Assembly (NCBI GenBank): GCA_035507035.1
Contig: DATJOJ010000032.1
Coordinates: 1-64,000 of the forward strand
Length of the DNA: 64,000 nucleotides
Direction of reading: 5' to 3'
Source: DATJOJ01 sp035507035
GTDB taxonomy: Bacteria; Acidobacteriota; Terriglobia; Terriglobales; Acidobacteriaceae
Shown one piece after another: positions 58,063 to 64,000 of the stretch (positions within the stretch are counted from its first letter, which is position 1; every line of letters starts with the position of its first letter). The translations under genes and the position numbers were made by a program. The notes beneath the pieces are model-generated. The model saw nothing but the letters and a program-made list of their open reading frames with translations. It ran no database searches and was not told the DNA's origin.

Positions 58063-58635
58063 ATGACTCTGGCCAAAATTACCGCCGGTGTTCTATTGCT
58101 CTGGCCGAGCATGGGCGGGATTGCATCCTGCGTTGCGCAATCGGCCCAGACCCAGCAGGCTCCAGCTTCTTCGCAAACCAGCGCGAACCAACAAGCGGGA
58201 CAGAGCCAAACGACATCGCCTTCGAAGCCCTGCTCTGAAACTTCCTCGAAATCGCAAGCTGGGTGCAAGTCTTCTTCGTCAAAGCCCAAGACTAAGAAAC
58301 AACCTGCTCACAAAGAAACGAAAGCTGACGAAGCGAACCCCAACACAAAGGTGATACGGAACGGCGGTACCGGCGAGCCAACTGTGGCCATCTCTTCCGA
58401 TGAAGGTCAGCGGAAGGCACGAATTGACGAGACAAATCGCCTGTTGGGGGCCGCGGACCTGAACTTGAAGGATATTGCGGTACGTGGGGCCAGCGCCAGC
58501 CAGGAAGTCACGATCAAACAGATCCGCAGCTACATGGATGCGGCCAAGGCGGCGGTAAACAGCGGAGACATAGAGCGGGCATACAATCTGGCGAATAAAG
58601 CGAACATGCTGGCGGCCGACTTGAATGGGCACTAA
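58063..58635 (+). CDS. Secreted Ser/Gln/Lys-rich protein of unknown function
   Basis: A 190-residue protein with a signal peptide (ITAGVLLLWPSMGGIASCVAQ; a Cys precedes the probable cleavage region). The region 30-95 is low-complexity (Ser, Thr, Gln, Lys). The C-terminal ~80 residues form a helical segment (RKARIDETNRLLGAADLNLKDIAVRGASASQEVTIKQIRSYMDAAKAAVNSGDIERAYNLANKANMLA would be that block in outline), resembling a helical repeat common in acidobacterial exported proteins. Function unknown. Convergent with the TPR gene. Confidence 0.6.
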   Translation: MTLAKITAGVLLLWPSMGGIASCVAQSAQTQQAPASSQTSANQQAGQSQTTSPSKPCSETSSKSQAGCKSSSSKPKTKKQPAHKETKADEANPNTKVIRNGGTGEPTVAISSDEGQRKARIDETNRLLGAADLNLKDIAVRGASASQEVTIKQIRSYMDAAKAAVNSGDIERAYNLANKANMLAADLNGH

Positions 58636-58654
58636 ATGTGACGGCGGCCTGATC

Positions 58655-59791
58655 TTACTTTCCCTTCGACCTCGCCGCGTTCACCTTCGCCAACAACTCC
58701 TGTGCCGGCCGTTGCACTGGGCCGTTGATTTTGGCGGCTTCGGTCAACGCTTCCCGAGCCTCGGAGACTTTGTTCAGCTTGGCGTAGGCAAATCCCAGGC
58801 GAAACAAAGCGATGGAATATTGCTGATCGTCGAGACCTTTGAGCAGGCCGGCCGCCGATTTTAACTGTGGGATTGCAGCCGCCGTTTTGTCCTGCTTCAG
58901 GTTTGCGTAACCGAGAGTGGAGTAAGCCGCGCCCGCAGAAATTTTTCGCGAGCGGTCAGCGTCGGGAGCGTCGGCCTTGGCAACATCCACTGCCTTTTGC
59001 GCGTAGGTGATGGCCTTGGCTGCGCTGCCGGGCTTCGGGTCATCGACGTAGGTCCCTGCAAGAAGCAGCAGCGCTGGTAAATTGTTGGGATCGCTGGCCA
59101 ACGTTTTTTCGCCGTATGCAATCACGCGCGGCGTGTCCTTCAGTTCGGATAAAGACATCATGGCGTAGGAGCCGATGGAATCCTGGAAGCGCGAATTGGG
59201 AAATGCCGGCGTGAAGCGTTCGATCTCAGCCATGCGAGCCTTGGCGTCAGGCTCGGACGCGATGACATTAAATGCAGCTGCTTCCAAAAATTCGCAAGAG
59301 TTCTTGGCGGCGGTCTTCTCTTCCTCGACGCGCGCGGCGAAATCCTGATCGCTGACGCCCTCCGGCTTAGGCTGTTTGGGGATGGAGCTGCAAACCTCGC
59401 CGCCTCGCAAGGCGTAATCCATGGTCTTGGCATTGTCTTTCAACTGCTGTGCAATGCTCGCTTGGGAGACGAGGATGTCAAGATTACGAGGCGAGGCAGT
59501 CAGGGCCTTGTCACCGAAGGTCACCGCCTTCTGCAAATCGCCGCTGTTCTGGTACAACTGCGACATCTGCCAGTTGCCGTAAGCCACGGCGGCAGGATTC
59601 GAGGAAAATTTCTGTACGAAGTCTTCGTACATGGCAAGCTTCTTTTGCGCATCCTGCTCGTTGGAGATCGCGGTGAGCGCCTGATCTTCCGGCGTCCCCG
59701 CGGCGATCGTGATGCGATCTACCTGGGAGAATGCGAGGAAAGAAAAAACTGGAATCAGGATCACAGATAAGAAGCGACGGACGGGGCCCAT
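58655..59791 (-). CDS. Exported TPR-repeat protein
   Basis: A 378-residue protein with a signal-like N-terminus (FLSVILIPVFSFLAFSQ) and a GGAGGTG ribosome site before ATG 59791. Several 34-residue TPR units are visible (YGNWQMSQLYQNSGDLQKAVTFGDKALTASP, SIALFRLGFAYAKLNKVSEAREALTEAAKI). It probably acts as a protein-protein adaptor in the periplasm. An in-frame start at 59878 is possible but only adds non-hydrophobic sequence. Confidence 0.75.
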   Translation of the reverse strand: MGPVRRFLSVILIPVFSFLAFSQVDRITIAAGTPEDQALTAISNEQDAQKKLAMYEDFVQKFSSNPAAVAYGNWQMSQLYQNSGDLQKAVTFGDKALTASPRNLDILVSQASIAQQLKDNAKTMDYALRGGEVCSSIPKQPKPEGVSDQDFAARVEEEKTAAKNSCEFLEAAAFNVIASEPDAKARMAEIERFTPAFPNSRFQDSIGSYAMMSLSELKDTPRVIAYGEKTLASDPNNLPALLLLAGTYVDDPKPGSAAKAITYAQKAVDVAKADAPDADRSRKISAGAAYSTLGYANLKQDKTAAAIPQLKSAAGLLKGLDDQQYSIALFRLGFAYAKLNKVSEAREALTEAAKINGPVQRPAQELLAKVNAARSKGK

Positions 59792-59893
59792 ACGCACCTC
59801 CAATTTCAGTCGCCCGCATCGTAGCTCCGAATGGATGCGGGTGCAAGGGCAATTGAAGCCGGATTGTCGTTGCTCCATGCTATATTCGGCTCA

Positions 59894-61231
59894 ATGAGCA
59901 GTGCCGAGGAGAGACGGCGAGTCGCGAACGCTCAGGTGGTCTCGGTACCCGCGGAAAACTCGCCTTTTTATCACTCGATTTACTTCATCACCCTGGCCGC
60001 GCTGGCGCTGCGGCTTGCAGTCATAACGATCGGCCACACGTATCGCATTACGCCGCGCGGTGATCATTTTCAATTTGCCTGGGAAGTGGGGCGTATCGCG
60101 CGTTCGATTGCGACCGGGCACGGCTTCTCTTCTCCCACTGATCTGCCGAGCGGTCCCACGGCATGGATGGCGCCGGTCTACACCTATATTCTTGCGGGAG
60201 TTTTCAAGCTATTCGGAGTGTATAGCCCGGCATCCGCGTGGGTGATTCTGGCGTTCAACAGTCTTTGCGCGGCGCTCACCTGCGTGACGATTTATCGTAT
60301 TGGAGAAGAGATTTACGGCCTTGAGGTGGCGCGGTGGGCGGCGTGGACGTGGGCGATGTTTCCTTATCTTATTTATTGGCCGGTCCGCGTAGTCTATGAC
60401 ACGAGCTTTAGCGCATTTTTACTGAGTTTGTCATTATTGCTGACAATCCGAATGGCGAAGACAACTCCGCGTGCGCGGGAGTGGGTCGGCTTCGGTTTGC
60501 TGTGGGGAGTCATCGTTCTGACGAATCCGTCTTTGATGACGATGCTGACTTGTTCCCTGCTGTGGCTTCTATACCGGATGCGGCGGTGGCGAGCGTGGGC
60601 GATGGGTTCCACACTGTGTATAGTGGTTTGCATGGCGGTGGTGAGCCCGTGGCTAGCACGGAACTATCGGGTGTTCGGAAAGTTTGTTTTCATTCGTGAC
60701 AATCTCCCGCTCGAGCTTTACATGTCGAATAACCATGAATCGGTGGGGTTCTGGACGCGAAATGAGCATCCGGCGAATGACCGGCAAGCGATGGAGAGAT
60801 TTCATGAATTGGGCGAAGCGCGATACATGGCGGACAAAGGGCGGCAAGCGCGGGAGTTCATTCGAGACAATCCGGCGACATTTGCGGAATTTACTCTGAA
60901 GCGCGCCCTCTACTTTTGGATTTCACCTCCGCAGGCGGCGATCGTCGGCGGGTATGACTTCGACATTTCGCGGCACATGAATTATTTTCTGGAGGCCGCG
61001 TTCGCCTTCGCGGGATTGTGGCTAAGTTTTCGGCGGCACATACCGGAGGCGTATCTGTTGGCGTGTTTTCTGCTGGTTTATCCGCTGCCCTATTACATTG
61101 TCAGCCCGTATCCGCGCTATAAGCACCTGATCGAGCCGGAAATGTTATTGATGATCGTGTATTTGTTGTGGGAGGCGCGGACCGTTCAGGTTCGCTGGCC
61201 GCTGAAAGAGTCGCGGTTGGCCTCGTACTAG
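59894..61231 (+). CDS. GT39/ArnT-like membrane glycosyltransferase
   Basis: A 445-residue protein with about ten membrane helices. The first periplasmic loop carries GDHFQFAWEVGRIARSIATGHGFSSP, the acidic-residue layout of the PMT/GT39 family, which transfers sugars from polyprenyl-phosphate carriers in the periplasm. The later loop (FIRDNLPLELYMSNNHESVG) is typical of this family. ATG 59894 lacks a strong ribosome site. It begins a cluster with the glycosyltransferases beyond it, on the opposite strand. Confidence 0.78.
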   Translation: MSSAEERRRVANAQVVSVPAENSPFYHSIYFITLAALALRLAVITIGHTYRITPRGDHFQFAWEVGRIARSIATGHGFSSPTDLPSGPTAWMAPVYTYILAGVFKLFGVYSPASAWVILAFNSLCAALTCVTIYRIGEEIYGLEVARWAAWTWAMFPYLIYWPVRVVYDTSFSAFLLSLSLLLTIRMAKTTPRAREWVGFGLLWGVIVLTNPSLMTMLTCSLLWLLYRMRRWRAWAMGSTLCIVVCMAVVSPWLARNYRVFGKFVFIRDNLPLELYMSNNHESVGFWTRNEHPANDRQAMERFHELGEARYMADKGRQAREFIRDNPATFAEFTLKRALYFWISPPQAAIVGGYDFDISRHMNYFLEAAFAFAGLWLSFRRHIPEAYLLACFLLVYPLPYYIVSPYPRYKHLIEPEMLLMIVYLLWEARTVQVRWPLKESRLASY

Positions 61232-61249
61232 ACGTTGCGATGGCCGCAT

Positions 61250-63688
61250 TCAAGCCACGCGTTCGGGTTGCTTGGCGGGTGCGTTGGAAACTCGATCGGC
61301 AGATGTTCTTCTGGGCGGGAACTCGGGAGTAACCGTGTCCCAACCATTCAGCACTCCTTTGTAGACCTCGGCGATTTGTCGCGCAATTTGTGGCCAAAGA
61401 TAGCGCTGCTGGATGAGCCGTTGAGCACTTCGCCCTGCCGCGGTGCGAATTTCGGGATCGAAGAGAAGAAGTCCCAACATCCGGGCCAGGTCATCGACAT
61501 CGCCGGCGCGAAAAGTGAAGCCGGCGCCATCGACGACTTCCCGGTTCTCAGGAATATCGCTGGTCAAGACGCAAAGTCCCGCGCCCATAGCATCCAGCAG
61601 GGCGAGCGAGAGTCCTTCAAGATCAGAAGGCAAGACGAAGAGTGCCGCGTTGGTCAGCAATTCATTCAGCGCGTCGCCAGAGACCCAGTTCAGAAGAGTA
61701 ATATTTTGTGACTGATGGCGTTGAAGCTGAGCGGCGTAAGCATCGGTATGGCTGGAGCCACCGGCGAGGACAAGTTTGTACGCAGTGTTCAACTTTTCGA
61801 ATGCGCTGATTAGGAGATGGCAGTTTTTTTCGGGCGAGAATCGTCCGAGAAAAAGGGCATAGCAGTTCGGTTCGAGTCCCCACTGCGCGAGCTGAGTTGG
61901 CAGATTTCGCGGGCGAAGTGCGGCACCGTTGGGAATGTATTTGGTTTCTCTTCCATAGCGAACGCGATAATAGTCCTGCAAGGTCTTTGAGACCACCATG
62001 GTTGCATTCGGCAGACGAACCGCGGCGGCTTCCCCCCAACGCAGGATTTTCGATGCGATACGTCCCCACTTCTTGCGTTGCCAATCCAGGCCTTGGACGG
62101 TCACGATTGTTTTCTTGCCTGCCAGTCGGGGCAGAAAGGAAAAAAGCGCGGGACCTAGCGCGTGGTAATGGACGATATCATTCGAGCTGAACATCACGTG
62201 TAATGAGCTAAGGAAAGTGTGGATGACGGTCTCAAAATGCTTAGACCGAATCGTGGGCAGGCGGACTAGCCGCATGCCATTGTGGGTTGCAAGATTGGGC
62301 GTGAAATAAGTGCGGCAATAAATTGTGACGGCATAACCGAGCGCGGCAAGCTCTTTGCCGACTTCTTCGTAGTAGGCTTCAATCCCACTGTATTTCGAAA
62401 TGACGCCACGGCCTCCGATGAACGCGACGCGCACAGGAGGCTTTTTCCGCGAGGGAGCCACGGCACACAGCGTCATCTCGTCATACACCCGCATTAGTTC
62501 CTGATAGTGCTTTTCTGGGGTGTGATTTGTTTCGATCAGGCTCCGGGCAGCAGCTCCCATCCTGGCGATCACTTGCGGTTGGAAGGCCAGCTGCGAGATT
62601 GCATTTGCCAGTTGTTCGACATTGCCCGGCTCATAGAGAAGGCCGGTTTCGTGGGGATGAACCAACTCGCGGCGCGAGCCCAGATCGGAAGCGACGACGG
62701 GACGCTGCCATGCATAGGATTCAAGAATGCTCTTGCCCAAGGTCTCATAGGCATGGGAAGGAAGCACGGTGAAGCGGGATGCGGCGATCGCTTGGTTCAA
62801 CTCTTCGCCGCCGAGGTGGCCGAGAAAATCGACGTTGTTCAAGTCAAGAATCTTTACCAGGCGCTCTAGTTGCGCTCGCTCCGGCCCGTCTCCCGCGATC
62901 GATAGGCGGAGTTGCGGCAGAGACCGCATGGCATGGATGAGATCCGTGACTCCCTTTTCCGGCGATAACCGGCCGAAGTAAAGAATCGGCGCATCGAGCG
63001 CGGGTGGCGGAGGCGCAGGCGACAGTTTCTGGAAATGAGGAAGGACCGAGATGCTTGGCGGATCGAATTTATTCCTGATCAGAAGATCCTTGGCGAACTG
63101 GCTGGGCGTGAGAAAGTGGTCGACGCATTTTCGGTATGTTTTCAGCCAGTAGTGAAAATAGGCTTCCGCCACGAGTACGGCCGAAGCGCACCGCGATTCG
63201 GTATAGCAGCCTTCGGTGAAAACTTTCCAGAACTTTCCCGTGCATGGTTTTTCGCAGGCATGGCCGTGAGAGACGAAGTTGTAAGCCGGGCAGAGCAGCT
63301 TGAAATCGTTCAAGTGATAAAGCGTAGGGATGCCTTGGGCTTTCAGTTCCCACAAAATCGAGGGCGAAAGATGATGATAGATATTGCGAATGTGAGCGAT
63401 ATCGGGGCGAAATCTGGCGATCAGTTGTCGCAGCCGCTGCCTGGCGTCGGTCGAATAGATAGCGTGGGCTGCGAGTTTGGCGCGAGCCGTCCAACTTCGG
63501 CTCTCGTCTTTGAAGTCAATGTGAGGCACGAACCATTCATCGAATGGCGTGCTGGCGCCTCGAGAGTCGGACATAGAGAACAATGCCACTTCGTGGCCAT
63601 GGGCGCGCAGGAGATCCATGAGTTCGAAGAGATAGACTTCGGTGCCGCTGAAGGGAAAGTTGTATTTATTGCAGAACAGGATCTTCAT
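61250..63688 (-). CDS. Tandem GT4 glycosyltransferase (two domains in one chain)
   Basis: An 812-residue protein that contains two GT-B/GT4 glycosyltransferases. Domain 1 (residues 1-~385) has FPFSGTEVYLFELMDLLRAHGHEV and ILYFGRLSPEKGVTDLI ... YETLGKSILESYAWQRPVVAS. Domain 2 (~395-812) has FIGGRGVISKYSGIEAYYEEVGKELAALGY and ALFLGRFSPEKNCHLLI ... DLEGLSLALLDAMGAGLCVLTS. Each has the usual sugar-nucleotide E-x7-E region. A two-GT4 polypeptide may add two sugars in succession. ATG 63688 has GAGGAAACAG; its first 23 bp overlap the end of the upstream gene. Confidence 0.82.
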   Translation of the reverse strand: MKILFCNKYNFPFSGTEVYLFELMDLLRAHGHEVALFSMSDSRGASTPFDEWFVPHIDFKDESRSWTARAKLAAHAIYSTDARQRLRQLIARFRPDIAHIRNIYHHLSPSILWELKAQGIPTLYHLNDFKLLCPAYNFVSHGHACEKPCTGKFWKVFTEGCYTESRCASAVLVAEAYFHYWLKTYRKCVDHFLTPSQFAKDLLIRNKFDPPSISVLPHFQKLSPAPPPPALDAPILYFGRLSPEKGVTDLIHAMRSLPQLRLSIAGDGPERAQLERLVKILDLNNVDFLGHLGGEELNQAIAASRFTVLPSHAYETLGKSILESYAWQRPVVASDLGSRRELVHPHETGLLYEPGNVEQLANAISQLAFQPQVIARMGAAARSLIETNHTPEKHYQELMRVYDEMTLCAVAPSRKKPPVRVAFIGGRGVISKYSGIEAYYEEVGKELAALGYAVTIYCRTYFTPNLATHNGMRLVRLPTIRSKHFETVIHTFLSSLHVMFSSNDIVHYHALGPALFSFLPRLAGKKTIVTVQGLDWQRKKWGRIASKILRWGEAAAVRLPNATMVVSKTLQDYYRVRYGRETKYIPNGAALRPRNLPTQLAQWGLEPNCYALFLGRFSPEKNCHLLISAFEKLNTAYKLVLAGGSSHTDAYAAQLQRHQSQNITLLNWVSGDALNELLTNAALFVLPSDLEGLSLALLDAMGAGLCVLTSDIPENREVVDGAGFTFRAGDVDDLARMLGLLLFDPEIRTAAGRSAQRLIQQRYLWPQIARQIAEVYKGVLNGWDTVTPEFPPRRTSADRVSNAPAKQPERVA

Positions 63689-64000
63689 AAACTGTTTCCT
63701 GAGGGGCAGAATTGTCGGTTGCTGACGCGGCGCCAAGGGTAGCGAACATGCGGTCACAAAAGCTTGTCAGATTCTTTTGCTGGTCAAAATGGTGTTGCAC
63801 GTACACGCGGGCGGCTCGACCAAGCGGGCCGAGGGCTACTCGGTTGTCATGAATCATTTCTAGTTGAGCCACAAAACCCTCCAGTGAGCCGGAGCGATAT
63901 AGGAACCCAGTTTCGCCATGGGAAACCAGCTCTGGAATCGCAGTAATTTCCGGTGCGAGCACGATCTTTTCGTGGGCCATGGCTTCCATCAGGACAAGTG
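63666..64000 (-). CDS. GT4-family glycosyltransferase, 3' end only
   Basis: The C-terminal 110 residues of a gene that begins beyond the right edge. The visible part (MEAMAHEKIVLAPEITAIPELVSHGETGFLYRSG) is the conserved GT4 nucleotide-sugar-binding end, followed by the final helix and NSAPQETVYEDPVLQ. It is followed by, and overlaps by 23 bp, the tandem glycosyltransferase on the same strand, suggesting an envelope-polysaccharide operon. Confidence 0.75.
   Translation of the reverse strand, partial: LVLMEAMAHEKIVLAPEITAIPELVSHGETGFLYRSGSLEGFVAQLEMIHDNRVALGPLGRAARVYVQHHFDQQKNLTSFCDRMFATLGAASATDNSAPQETVYEDPVLQ

Noticed and set aside
1..64000. tRNA or rRNA genes
   Set aside because: No cloverleaf-like sequence or rRNA segment was recognised anywhere on either strand, though a tRNA search program was not available.

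Overview
The window looks like a chromosomal segment from the replication-origin region of an acidobacterium (Acidobacteriota, probably Terriglobia). This is an inference from the protein families: two tandem-repeat GloVer-type secreted proteins, an acidobacterial multicopper oxidase, a B12-dependent ribonucleotide reductase, an MXAN_5187-type protein, many signal-peptide proteins of acidobacterial style, fairly high GC, and intergenic regions full of short palindromes. No rRNA, tRNA or CRISPR array was seen.

Layout. 1-3658: a partial cytochrome c-like gene and two secreted beta-propeller-type proteins on the minus strand; the last two share a 39-bp upstream element, one copy next to a MITE-like inverted repeat. 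4056-8059: a TetR-controlled efflux operon (TetR, HlyD, ABC ATPase, ABC-2 permease) with a visible promoter and operator. 8161-11178: a small membrane protein, a four-domain multicopper oxidase whose copper ligands are in unusual order, and a small secreted protein. 11179-12332: a gene-free stretch with a cluster of hairpins in front of nrdJ (12333-15308).

15309-20654 is an accessory island. It holds three near-perfect palindromes sharing the core GGTATATATACC, a convergent AbiEi/AbiEii (type IV toxin-antitoxin) pair, a VapBC pair, a REP-associated tyrosine transposase (RAYT) with its own five-unit 59-bp REP array, a hotdog thioesterase, and a PD-(D/E)XK nuclease behind a terminator-like leader. 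This is the most unusual part of the window.

20806-38398 is the origin-proximal housekeeping block: gyrB, CPBP protease, a GT-C-like membrane protein, dnaN and dnaA on the minus strand, then rpmH-rnpA-yidD-yidC-jag-mnmE on the plus strand, followed by ruvB-ruvA on the minus strand. The divergent dnaA/rpmH interval (31234-31845) is where an origin is expected, but no consensus DnaA boxes were seen.

38514-50309 carries a second VapBC-like pair with a 25-bp operator palindrome, an EF-G-like GTPase with altered catalytic motifs, a DUF2071/DCC pair, an MXAN_5187-type protein, a 43-residue basic protein, a prolyl oligopeptidase, a second GloVer protein, biotin carboxylase plus biotin carrier, and small STAS-like and cupin proteins. 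50522-64000 carries a BNR-repeat secreted protein and an OmpA-like protein (both with intrinsic terminators), an NtrC-type response regulator with its histidine kinase, a TPR protein, and a glycosyltransferase cluster that runs off the right edge.
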